The notes beneath the pieces were generated by a model that saw only the letters and a list, made by a program, of their open reading frames with translations, did not search any database and was not told where the DNA came from. A stretch of 64,000 bases of DNA from Amyelois transitella (lineage: Eukaryota > Arthropoda > Insecta > Lepidoptera > Pyralidae), in contig NC_083510.1 of the NCBI RefSeq assembly GCF_032362555.1, positions 5,297,501 through 5,361,500 on the forward strand, given 5' to 3'. Below, one piece after another: positions 10,745-22,087 of this stretch (the first letter of the stretch is position 1; each line of letters opens with the position of its first letter). The position numbers and the translations under genes were made by a program.

Positions 10745-12360
10745 ATTCCTTTGATGAAAAAAACAAAACTCAAAAAACTAAAGAACCAGACCACACCAAC
10801 CGCTTAACTATTAGAAATGTAGGATCAGAAGATATTCCTGAAATAACGAAAGAGGAAGTAATGTTTGCTCTTTCCAAACTTAAAAATGGAAAAGCGAGTG
10901 GCGAAGACGGGATACTGCCCGAAATGCTCAAGGAAGGCGGAGAAAAACTCTTGGATGCCCTAATAGTTCTCTTCAACAGATGCCTACATTCAGGAGATCT
11001 ACCGGAAGATTGGAATAGCGCTGTGGTAATTATACTGTACAAGAAAGGATGCAAGACGGACTTGAATAATTATAGACCCATAAGTCTGCTATCACAAACC
11101 TACAAGCTCTTCTCCAAGATTATCACCACCAGGATAACACCTAAACTGGACTTCTACCAACCAATCGAGCAAGCAGGCTTTAGAGCGGGATACAGCACAA
11201 TAGAGCACATTCTGGCAATGAGAGTCCTCATCGAGAAAACTACCGAGTATCAAATGCCACTGTGGTTGGCATTCATTGACTACAAAAAGGCGTTCGACAG
11301 CGTGGAAACTTGGGCCGTACATAACTCGCTAAGGAACGCAAGAGTTGATCATAGATACAACCAGCTGATCGCCAGAGTTTACCAAAACGCTAAAATGAAA
11401 GTGTCAATACCGCAGATGACAAACCCTATTAACATCAAAAGGGGAGTAAGACAGGGGGATAACCTATCGCCTAAATTGTTTACGCTGGTTGTCGAGGACG
11501 CATTTAAAAAACTGAAATGGCAAAAACGAGGTATTTCCATATCAGGTGCACGTTTAACCAACCTTCGATTCGCGGACGACATAGTCTTATTTGCTGACAA
11601 CCCTACTGAACTACAAGAGATGATCGAGGACCTACACAACACATCATTACGAGTAGGACTGGAGATGAACCTCGATAAGACCAAAGTTATGACATCCGAA
11701 CAACAAAACAACATCAGGATTGAAGTAGGAGGGACAGAAATTGAGCAAGTCCAAAAGTATGTGTACTTGGGTCAAGAAATTAAAATAGGCAAAGAGAACC
11801 AGTGTAACGAAATCGACAGACGAATAAGACTGGGGTGGGCAGCCTACTCCAAGCTTGAATATGTTTTTAACATGAACCTGACGTCACAACAAAAAGCCCA
11901 AATTTTCGACCAGTGCATACTACCCGTCCTGACATATGGCGCCGAAACCTGGGTGACTACCCAAGAAGTGATACACAAGCTTGGGGTGGCACAAAGGCAT
12001 ATGGAGCGGAAAATTGTAGGCGTCTGTCTGAAAGACCGTGTGACCAATAAGGACCTAAGACGGCGCAGCAAAGTCACGGATGTCGGCAGAAGAGTTGCGA
12101 AGCTCAAGTGGGAGTGGGCTGGTCATATTGCCAGGAAGTCTGAATCTTGGTGCAAAAGATTGCTAGACTGGAGACCTTGGGACCAAAAGCGACCCAGGGG
12201 AAGGCCACAAATGAGATGGAAAGACGACATCAAGCAGGTGGCGGGCAGCAATTGGACTCTTACTGCCCAAAATAGAGAAGAATGGAAGGAGATGAAGGAG
12301 GCCTACATCAGAATGCTGATAGAAGAAGGCTAAGAAGAAGAAGAAGATTCCTTTGATGAA
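10745..12360 (+). mobile_element. RTE-like LINE insertion with perfect 14-bp target-site duplication
   Basis: 'attcctttgatgaa' occurs at 10745-10758 and again at 12347-12360, directly flanking the element (10759-12346). The 5' end is truncated inside the coding region. The 3' end is a short (GAA)n run immediately after the stop codon. This is the expected product of target-primed reverse transcription. The exact duplication and the open frame indicate a fairly recent insertion. Confidence 0.92.
10759..12333 (+). CDS. LINE reverse transcriptase, 5'-truncated
   Basis: The open frame extends upstream of the first ATG (10861) to the truncation point, so the ATG is internal and not the natural start. 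Numbering from that ATG, the fingers/palm motifs are YRPISLLS (71-78), AFIDYKKAFD (137-146), RGVRQGDNLSPKLF (194-207) and the catalytic FADD (237-240). The C-terminal part has YVYLGQ, YGAETW and WAGHIAR, as in RTE-clade proteins of insects. The upstream endonuclease domain is missing, so the copy cannot move on its own. The enzyme would copy its RNA into DNA at a nicked target. It is related to but clearly diverged from the copy at 46437-48904. Confidence 0.92.
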   Translation, partial: KNKTQKTKEPDHTNRLTIRNVGSEDIPEITKEEVMFALSKLKNGKASGEDGILPEMLKEGGEKLLDALIVLFNRCLHSGDLPEDWNSAVVIILYKKGCKTDLNNYRPISLLSQTYKLFSKIITTRITPKLDFYQPIEQAGFRAGYSTIEHILAMRVLIEKTTEYQMPLWLAFIDYKKAFDSVETWAVHNSLRNARVDHRYNQLIARVYQNAKMKVSIPQMTNPINIKRGVRQGDNLSPKLFTLVVEDAFKKLKWQKRGISISGARLTNLRFADDIVLFADNPTELQEMIEDLHNTSLRVGLEMNLDKTKVMTSEQQNNIRIEVGGTEIEQVQKYVYLGQEIKIGKENQCNEIDRRIRLGWAAYSKLEYVFNMNLTSQQKAQIFDQCILPVLTYGAETWVTTQEVIHKLGVAQRHMERKIVGVCLKDRVTNKDLRRRSKVTDVGRRVAKLKWEWAGHIARKSESWCKRLLDWRPWDQKRPRGRPQMRWKDDIKQVAGSNWTLTAQNREEWKEMKEAYIRMLIEEG

Positions 12361-14559
12361 TGGCGCCGTATTACTGTAGGTAGGTACTTGTCACTCAACG
12401 AGAGTGAAACGACTTTGAAGACTTTCTTAAATTAATTTTTCTTGGGGTTTCCTTCTCGAAGAAATAAACTTCTTTAGATCTAATCTGTCTATTTGCCGTA
12501 TTTCATGAAAAAGCTCGGGAAATCTTATATTCGGTATATATATTATATACACTTCAAATTTCAGCTTTCTAAGCTCTGTATTTTCAGGTGCATGTTTTTT
12601 GTCAGTCACTCATTCAAATAGTCATTTAGCAACGTAATGTATTGATGAATAGTATTAAAATTATTTTCAGTAGGAATAATACAGTTTTTAAAGAATAACA
12701 ATGTACTAAATAATTTCTACATTCAATGAAATACGGAAAGAAGAATATTAATAGTTTTTACGAATTGCTTTTAATGTCAAGTGACTTTATGTAGCTTGTG
12801 AGCTAACCGATGCTATATTTTATTACGGATCACTGCAGCTGGCCTAACGTAGTGATACAAATAGATATCTATGCTAATGGGTCAGGGTTCTACTTTGTTT
12901 TCAATTTAATGGAGAATAGTTTAGACTATATCTTTATCTCCTATGGGCTAGACGGAGCCCATTGCATCGAGAATGCTGAGATGAGAGCAGCTGAATGGTG
13001 AGCCCATCATCGATAATGGGAATCCCAAGTGTTTATCACACACAGAAGAAATTTTAAGGGATGCAATGTCAATAGAATTTGAAAGTTCGCAGGGCAACAA
13101 AATCAGTTCAGTCATTTTTGAGATATTCATAATTTTTGTAAAACATAAAATGTTTTCGTTAGGTTAGGTCTAAATTCGCATTGAACGACTGATTAGCCTT
13201 ATATAAGGAAATCTCACTTATAAAAAAAATACAGACTTGAATGAGCGTTCCCAAAGGTATGAATTAGCACAACACCTATCCTATAAATGTCAATCACAGT
13301 GTGTTACAAGCTCATATGCATCACCGCGTCGATGTCTAACGGCGTATTTACTGCAATCAGTGTTCAACTGTTAATGGTGTTCACTTCAACTGTCGGATCG
13401 GGTTACAAGTAGGTATTACAGTAGTTAACATATACCTATAGGTGTATTATTATTTCAAATTGTGTGGTCAAACACGATACATTGTTGATTTGTGGATATT
13501 AATGTGTAATTAATTTTCATTGTTCAGTTGAATATGGTTGTCAATATTATTATCGCACTTATATTTAAAAAAGAAACCTGTTTTTGACTGGCGCCGTAGG
13601 AATCACTAAAACAAAAGTAGCCTATGTAATTTTCAACGTCTGAACTACATTTCTATCAAGTTCTGTGTGGTTTGTAGTATTTGGTGGAAAAACCTATAGA
13701 ATATTTTTTACTGCTTCAAATATAATACTATTGTCTTTACAAAGAATAAAAATTGACGAAATAAGAGTAACTATTTTCTTCACATTCTATGATATGTCGC
13801 AACTCAAAGAACGTTCACTTTATTGGGAAATGCCATTAAGTGTCTACCATAATACGGAAGGGAAAACATCGCAGTGCAAATATGAGCAATGTAGGACGGA
13901 TCTGGGCCATAATTCAATAGATATATTGCTTAGGCAATAAAACGCATTTTTGCTATACGTGCTGCGCACATAAACTATGGCCAAATACATGATTGTGTGA
14001 AAAATATTTTCGTTACAAGTATAACCGTTGTTGGCAATAGGTAATATGTAGCTTTTTAACGAGTTTACATTCACATAAGTACATGTTAAATTATAGGCAG
14101 GTGATGTTAAAAATGGATGAATGTTATTGTAAGTAAAGGATATTATTTTTTTTTATTGGCCTGTTTGTGTCTTGAAATAGGACATGGAGGAAAAAAATTG
14201 TAAATTATTTATAAATAATTTCATTGAAAAATCTTTTTTAAACAAAATAAATATTATAATTCTAACAAGAAAAACCTACTCGCATTTATATGTCAGAACA
14301 AATCTCTTTTTGAAAAAGTTATGTACGAAATGAATGAGTGCAAGTGAAAAATAAATATTTCGAATAACAATGGCAGCGTGAAAACACCAACAATGGAAAG
14401 ATAAGATAAAAACAAAAGGAAAAAACGTTAATACGCAAAAAGTTTTCTTAAAAAATGTAACCTGATAACGTCTCCGTTATTATAATTATTCCGCCCCCGT
14501 AGCTTGGCACATACGACGCCGCACGACGCGACGCCGAAAACTATCGCTGTACCGTTCAA
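12361..14559. other. AT-rich non-coding sequence
   Basis: No gene or known repeat was supported. Open frames here are short and carry no recognisable motif. Confidence 0.4.
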
Positions 14560-14591
14560 AATTCGCTACTTGTTATAACAAGTAGCGAATT
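14560..14591. repeat. Perfect 32-bp palindrome
   Basis: The half-site 'aattcgctacttgtta' is followed directly by its exact reverse complement with no spacer. It lies just downstream of a small GC-rich patch (14493-14530). Confidence 0.85.
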
Positions 14592-17500
14592 CAGCGATTT
14601 CGAGACAAAGAAAATGAATGAATTAATATAAAATACGTTAAAATAAAAAAAAAACATTTGTAATAATTATTCTGTGGTAATATGCCAAGTTAATTCTTGT
14701 AAGCACAGGTTACTTGGCACGGGATTCGAGACGGCAAGCGAAGAAATCTTGGAAGTCACGTCGGTTTCATCTGCAATGAAGCCACTCCTTTTGTTTTCTT
14801 TGTACGAGCTGTGTCGCCAACTGACTTCTGAATTGGCCAAGTTGAAAATATAAAGTGAGACAATTTCCAGCGGATTCCATGAGATTGAAAATGATTAAAT
14901 TTGTAAAACAAGGTTAAAATTTAGGAACATACATTAAACAAAATAAGTTTACGAGAAGTTGCAATTTAGAGCCAAAAATCATTAGAGGCAACGTAGATTC
15001 GAAAACGCTGACACTAAATTCATGCTAAGTTTCGGTAAGCTCTCGATAAAATTAAAAGCAGATTTATACCTTATTTTTCTAGATAACCTTTCTTTTGTGC
15101 TAACAAATGAGATTTTGTTTATTACATTTTTATCAATCAAACTCTAGCATATATACTTTAAAACATATTTTTTATTGACTCACGTTGTCAATATTCAGTA
15201 GAATGACAATCCAAATCGGATATATTATTCAGAATTTAATGCCAATGGCTAATAATAATTTTATAGAACCATCATAATCCAATCCATTTTATTTGCACAG
15301 ATGTAAAACTTCATTTGTATACGTCCTTGTTCATCGCATAACTCTTCATGGTAACAAAGCTGTATTTACATAGGAGTTGGCAAGTTGCCTTGTTTGGATG
15401 GACCCCTTATCTTATCGGCGGAAACTTAGAATGTCCAATTACAGTTTCTAGTGCAATTAATTTGGCAACAGATTAAATATCATCATGCAGTACTTTTAAT
15501 AGGGATTGCTCAATTTTGGGATTAAGCTATAATCATATTTGAATTTCTTATAAAGTAGAATAGGACTATTTCATGTATTTCGATGGAACTTAGGCGTGAA
15601 AGGCTGCTATAATAGTTATAAGCATCAAGGCAGCTTATAAAGACAAGACGAAATTATATTTTAAAAAATGCGAAAATTGATAGACGGCAGCGTGCTTTAT
15701 CAATCATTTCAAATAGCGGATTCTGATGTATTTCTCCATTAATCTGAAAACACTAGGATGAGAAGAACAGTACCTTGTACCAATAATACCTAATTTTATT
15801 AAATTTTAATGTCAAATACGATATGATATGAATCGAATAGAACCTTTAAGATTTACATCACTACAAGACCGAACTTTTAGCAAGTATTTGGGCCGAAACA
15901 AATTTGTACCTAAAAACAAACAGCGTGTAGACTAAGCTGAAAAAAATAGCCTTAACAAATATTTAAAACTACCTTCAATTTACCTTTAGTATAAAATTAT
16001 CTTGTACTACCCACTACACTACAGTGGATTTGAAGCTATACTTAAATGAAAAATAAACTCTGCTACAATAAAAAACTCTATTCGTGGGTGCAGCCAAATG
16101 AGAAACCAGATAGCACCATTTGTAATTCAAAAGAGGTATAAAACCCTAACCAACCATTGTATTGCAGCAGTAACCCAAAAACTAATAGGTTCGCGGTTTG
16201 CTAGTATTATTACTTTAAAAGAAAAAAATAAGAATAGTGTGTAAGTATATAAATTTAATTCACTGACTGTTTTATATTTATCCATTCGTATATCAGTTTG
16301 TACACTGTACAATGTACAGGCTAATCTCCCAAAGTAATGTAGATTTTCGGCTAGGTACCTTTTCTTGTGCATAACTGTTTAACTTTGGCAAAACTCAGAG
16401 TAAAACTCAATTTGATTATACTCCCGATATAATACCAAAATAGACTTTCACGAGTACGTAGTTGCGGATGACAAATAGTTAGTATATTTAAGTATATACA
16501 GCATGATAAATTATTATGAAGACCGAGAAAGCAAAAGCAGTCGACAATGTCTCATGACACGATTTATTCCTCCTAACTTTACGAGGAAATACGCTGTAAA
16601 TCTCCCCTCCGACTCCGTTCTTTAATGTACCAAATTATAATTTCAATTTAATTTAGCCAGGAGTTTGTTGTTAATATTAATAAAATTTCTGTAAGTTTAT
16701 AAGGACTTCGTATTGAAAAACTCCGAACGAAATCATCAAATTCCTTATATTACTAAATAAATATGCATTAATGGTCTAGAAAAACATAAATGATGAACAC
16801 TATCTAGTTTGGGCAAGTATTCCCTGTGTTTCAAAGAGACGGATTCAAAAAGAATGCTGATGTTGCAAAGAAAGTTTTAATGTAGATTAATTCATTTATC
16901 TGCAACCTTACATACCTGTAGGATAATTAAAAAAGAAATTATTCAGGAATATGAAATTTTAAAGGTAATTTAAACAAATTGCATTGCAGAAAGAGCAAGC
17001 AGATGAATTTAAATGAGCTTATCTAAATTCAGTGATTGTTCGCGATGCGTGAACGAAAATTCACAATGAAGCCGTAAATTAACAATTTTTATTTGCAAAA
17101 CTGTTAGATACCGAATGATATTGAAACTAATTCATCATAGTGCTGTTAAGAAGACACCTATATAAGTGTATAATAGTCGTATAGACTCTGCTATCAGAGT
17201 CAACTCAGAAAATTCTTCTCAGAAAATTTTCGACTCTGGTCTTAAACCTAACCAAGCCAAGCATGGTTTAACATTAGATGGAAGTGCTTTCATACTTGTT
17301 CAATAGATAGAATAGTATGATGTTTATTTTTAAGTGCCAAAGAGGTCACCTCCAAAATGGAAATTTCATCAATTCTCCCGAAAACCTGGTTCCTGGTGAG
17401 TCTTTGCAAAGAGAGCAGTTTATAGTCCTAAAACATTGAAATCAAGAAATTTACAAAATTCAAAAGACTACACAACACACCGTCACCGTCACATGTTCTT

Positions 17501-18431
17501 CTTTGCTTTATCTTTCGTCTGTTATTCGGTTTTTTGTACATGTATGTTTATTTTCCTGCTAGAATCTAATTAACGAACGTAAAGTATAGGGGATTCAGTT
17601 AGACAGAGCAAAGCGTTTGAAAAATGTGAGGGCTTTTATCCAACAAGGGCGAGAAACGCCTGGAAATTGCAGATAGAAAAAGCAAATAGAAACAATAAAT
17701 CCGGTTACTATTTAATGAAAATATGTTACCATACAGGAACAGGAATGAAATGAGAATAATATTTTTAAGTTTCATTAATTCAAGTTTTAGAATTACATTC
17801 CTATTTCTTACAAAAGTTTTTAAGTTCCACTCCTTGAATCGTTATTTATTTTAGCATTTTGCACGAAACATGTGCCACAGATTTACTTATTTCCATATAG
17901 CATTCTCTGCCAGTCGAACCTTTACACCAAGCTGAGATTTATTTACGTAAGTTGTATGTGAATTTTCAAGCCTTTCAAATATAGGCAAGTTTGATTACGT
18001 GTACGGTTCTTAATAGTTATGGTTAACTGTCTCCATATAAATCAAGCCACTGTAATATTAACTGCGGTAAAATATTATCGTTTTCCATGATATCGAATTC
18101 AACCGTGACGGAAAACATTTGTATGCATAAGGCACCTTGTTATGATTCAGGTATATATTTATTGAAAGCGATATTGCTCCCCTTGCGAACGGCTTGGGAA
18201 AACGTAATTTGCCAATTTGATCGCGTTATTTCTAAGGTAAATAGAGTGAAACTTTCAAGTTAAACATTAGTATTGGAAAAATATAGTTACACGTGTATGA
18301 AATTCGTAATATTTGAGCGCCGCCAGTGGAAGCAAGATTTTAAGATATCTCACTCGTAAGTAAGATTTAGGTGACCTGCTAAATAAAGGTACATTTTCAA
18401 GGAAAATATTCCTTAAGTTGTACGTGGAATT
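14592..18431. other. AT-rich non-coding sequence
   Basis: No gene, RNA gene or repeat family member was recognised in about 3.8 kb. It could be intron or intergenic sequence. Confidence 0.4.
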
Positions 18432-18580
18432 CTGTAGAGGTGTGATGAGCCTCGGGCTTGATTCCCGGGTCTGGCATGTATCAGTCTCTTCTTCGAATCT
18501 TATATTCGCCCTTCGTACAAGTTACGCCCTTCTTCTGGAAGTCGTCAAAAACCGGGACGAATACTAGGAAAATCATCATG
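18432..18580 (+). repeat. Decayed tRNA-derived SINE-like remnant
   Basis: 'ctcgggcttgattcccgggt' (18452-18471) resembles a Pol III B box in its usual SINE setting. 'tttgttt'-rich sequence follows. Degenerate and not matched elsewhere in the window. Confidence 0.35.
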
Positions 18581-18948
18581 ACTCATTTTTGTTTCAAATT
18601 CAATATAATATAATATAGTAACCACACATCTTATTTGACAGCACATGCTTTTTTAAACTTCCTACAATCATAACTTGAATGGGTAGGTATCTGTTTACTT
18701 TATCCACATTCAGTCATTCTTAAACCGGGTTTGAATAAAAATACTTCACTTTGTGGTAAAACCTATCACCCCGTTTTATGTCCCTATAAAACCTTTGTAG
18801 TAAATCGTTTGATTCGCTTGGTAAAAAATTTACTGCGCATTACTTTGAGTTTCAAAGAGAATCAGTTAATTATAATAAAATTATTTTATTACTTAATTAA
18901 AATAACAATATATTTTTACTTAATTAAACTAATAGCATTTTTTTTATT

Positions 18949-19105
18949 GGTGCCGTGTGGTTCCCGACACCAATATAAAAAAGAAATGGACTTTTTAGGC
19001 GATAGGCTAGCAACCTGTCACTATGTGAATCTCAATTCTATCATTAAGCCAAACAGCTGAACGTGGCCTATCAGTCTTTTCAAGACTATTGGCTCTGTTC
19101 GCTAA
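18949..19105 (+). repeat. Family A SINE-like repeat with internal deletion
   Basis: It begins with the family head 'gtgtggttcccgacaccaat' and jumps to 'ggcgataggctagcaacctg'. It then runs through the stem-loop 'cagtcttttcaagactatt' and stops in a decayed tail. Confidence 0.8.
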
Positions 19106-19580
19106 TAAAAATTGTACAAAATTGCTCGTGTTAGCTGACATATCAATTGGTAATAAATTAAATTATAATTTTATTTCCCCAAATTATAATAATAAGACAC
19201 TAAGATCATTTGTAATATAAGAAAAAAAAAATATTATCAAAATATATCAAACTACGTAGGTACCATCCGCAGCAGTTTCACACGATATTTTCAGGATAAA
19301 TTGTTCACAAACATTCCTCATACAAGTTAGGCGTCGAGAAAAGCAAGAGGAAATCTTTTGACATGTTTTTCTTTCAAATCATAGTGTCCACCCCCTTCTT
19401 TTTAATCGAAGACAAATGATTCTATTGTTGAAGAAAAATGTTTTTCAAAATATAACAAAAAACTAATCGCTTTTAAAATACTAATCAATACATATACCTA
19501 TAATAAATGTTAATTTGAAGATTTGGAACATAATGAACATTATAAGTAATATATTTGAACAGTCAAAATAATATGATTTT

Positions 19581-20461
19581 ATTATTTCATTATACATACA
19601 TACATAAACTCACGCCTCTTTCCCGGAGGGGTAGGCAGAGACTACCTCTTTCCACTTGCCACGATCCCTGCATACTTCCTTTGCTTCATCCACATTCATA
19701 ACTCTCTTCATGCAAGCTCGGCGGTTTCGGGCACTTTTGACCTGACCCTTCACCAGGACGTCCTTAATTTGATCAAGATATGTTCGTCTAGGTCTTCCCA
19801 CCCCGACCTTTCCCTCCACACTCTCCTTGTATATCTGCTTAGTCAACCTGTTTCCATTCATCCTCTCCACATGACCGAACCATCTCAACATACCCTTTTC
19901 TATTCCTGTAACTACATCTTCTTTCACATCACAACATTCCCTTATCACGCTGTTCCTTATCCGGTCACTCAATTTCACACCCAACATACTCCTTAACGCT
20001 CTCATTTCCACTGCATTTATTCTGCTTTCGTGCTTCTTTTGCCATACCCAACTTTCACTCCCATACATTAATGTCGGGACCAACACGCCCCTGTGCACAG
20101 CCAGTCGAGCCTTTTTGGATAGTTTCTGACTGCTCATAAAGGCATGCAAAGCTCCATTCACCATGTTCCCCGCGTTCACTCTCCTTTCAATATCACTATC
20201 ACACTTGCCATCTGATGTAAACTTTGATCCTAGATATACAAACTCTTTCACTTTCTCAACTTTTTCTCCTCCAATCAAAATATTACATGCTGTCATTTCT
20301 TTCTCCATTTCAAAAACCAGTGTTTTAGTTTTACTTACGTTCACTTTCATTCCTTTCTCTTTTAAAGCTTCATGCATACAGTTTACCATCTCCTGTAACT
20401 CCTCCGCTGATGACGCCAGTATAACCTGATCGTCGGCATAGAGCAGACATTATTTCATTAT
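19581..20461 (-). mobile_element. 5'-truncated LINE with (TATG)n tail and perfect 13-bp duplication
   Basis: 'attatttcattat' occurs at 19581-19593 and at 20449-20461, flanking the element (19594-20448). On the minus strand the element ends in 'gtgagtttatgtatgtatg', a microsatellite-type tail instead of poly(A). The copy starts just upstream of the catalytic YADD motif, so the endonuclease and most of the RT are lost. The clade is not resolved from this fragment. Confidence 0.92.
19610..20447 (-). CDS. LINE reverse transcriptase, C-terminal fragment from the YADD motif
   Basis: The frame is open from the truncation point to the stop at 19610-19612, and the first ATG (20389) is internal. The catalytic motif LLYADDQVILA is encoded at about 20413-20447. 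Downstream motifs are EFVYLGS, VLVPTLMYGSESW, MLRWFGHVERM and GRPRRTY. This order of thumb and C-terminal motifs is seen in many insect LINEs. The copy is too short to act. No stop or frameshift interrupts it, which fits the intact target-site duplication and a young age. Its 3' end lies within about 20 bp of the stop codon. Confidence 0.88.
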
Positions 20462-21880
20462 CATTTTAAAATTACTGTCATGATGAAAAAGAAAATGTTT
20501 CTAATCGTGAACTAATTTAAAAGGTTTTCAGTACCTACACCTACTGAGATATGGCTCGGTAACTAATGAGAGGAAGCATTCTATTGGCCTCGGTCTTAAG
20601 AATGTTCGCGACCTGAAAACTCTTCCAGCCACTGAAGTATCGGCGCCACTCGAACTTATCTTCATTAATCAAACAACTTCGTTAAAGCCTTTCTATATAG
20701 ACATAAAGTACATATTCCATTTTCAACACCCTCATGTTTTCAGAACATATGCCTGGGCCTGTTTGTACTAATATTTGAAGAATTCTTACTTGTTGAATAA
20801 CACAAGTTGGATATGTCAATTATATTGCCTGGATCCCCTTTATATATTAACGAAATACATAGTTGACCATGTTTGTATTTACAGCAGAATATGACATTTT
20901 CATATAACTCTTAATCTAATTTATGTAATGTATGGGATATTACATACGCGCAAGTCTCAAACTTTCATCGGGTCTAACTGAAACTGTGAATCAATCCTGC
21001 GAATAAAAATTCAACCTTGAAAATATAACGCCAAAAACGAAAGACAGACAAAACAAAATACCTTAAAAAATATGAATAATTTTGTTACGTGTAGTTATCT
21101 ACACCACTTGATCATTTATTAAACAGTATATTAATAGACGACACCCTTCATTAATAAATTCTCGAGGCGAGGACAAGGTCCATATTGAATCGATTGCTCT
21201 TACTAAGCAAAACGTAAGGTATTTTCCTGCAAACACTGACATTATAAATCAGTTTGCTTAAGAGGCCCTTAGTATAATCCAAAGTATAAGTTTATGTGGT
21301 GGCGGATTATATCATATAAGATTAGTTCGAATTGCAGGTTTAAGGTTAATTACTAACTCTTACTCAAGGCCCGTCGAAATTTGCTATATAAAATTAGCCC
21401 AGAATTTACAAATTTACCACTAGATTTATAAAAATTTATTAAGTTTTTTTTTTGTTTCATCATAAAATAAAATTATTTTCTTTTTTTCTAATCTATATCA
21501 GTACTAATAATAAAATAAAATAAAGAAAATGTCTCTATACTATATTATTTGAATACAAAAATTACAAAACAATGTGAGCAATTACAGATAAAATCTAATC
21601 CATTTGTTTGAATTGATCACAGTTATGACCGACGTCCTACCGTTTTCAACAAAGTTTAATATGACTTTGGAATCCCATAATTCTCGGTCAGGCCGGCTCT
21701 CCAAACGGCCGTGCCAAATTTCTGCACACTCGACATCGTTTGGACTTAGCAAACATGAGGTCAATGCTAATGGGGCGTTTAACTGAATAATATATTTTAG
21801 CTTAATAATTTCCGACATTTCAGTTCTAGAAACATGGGGTCTGTATACCATCTTGCCACTACTACACCCATTTAGATCTT
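20462..21880. other. Non-coding, nothing recognised
   Basis: An 89-codon minus frame at 21582-21851 has mixed, protein-like composition but no motif that I recognise. It was not called as a gene. Confidence 0.4.
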
Positions 21881-22087
21881 TAAATTGTAAGATTAAGGAC
21901 GTCCTGGTAAAAGGTCAGGTCAAAAGTACCCGAAATCGCCGAGTTTGCATGAAGAGAGTTATGAATGTGGATGAAGCGAAGGAAATATGCAGAGATCGTG
22001 GCAAGTGGAAAGAGGTAGTCTCTGCCTACCCCTCCGGGAAAGAGGCGTGATTTTATGTATGTACCTATGTATGTAAATTGTAAGATT
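21881..22087 (+). mobile_element. Very short copy of the (TATG)n LINE with perfect 14-bp duplication
   Basis: 'taaattgtaagatt' occurs at 21881-21894 and 22074-22087. Between them are only 179 bp: the last 52 codons or so of the RT frame (reading KDVLVKGQVKS to SGKEA) plus the tail. It belongs to the same family as 19594-20448, with a few substitutions. Confidence 0.92.

Noticed and set aside
21582..21851. 89-codon minus-strand frame with a mixed composition
   Set aside because: It looks more protein-like than most short frames here, but no motif was recognised and there is no supporting context. A profile search would decide.
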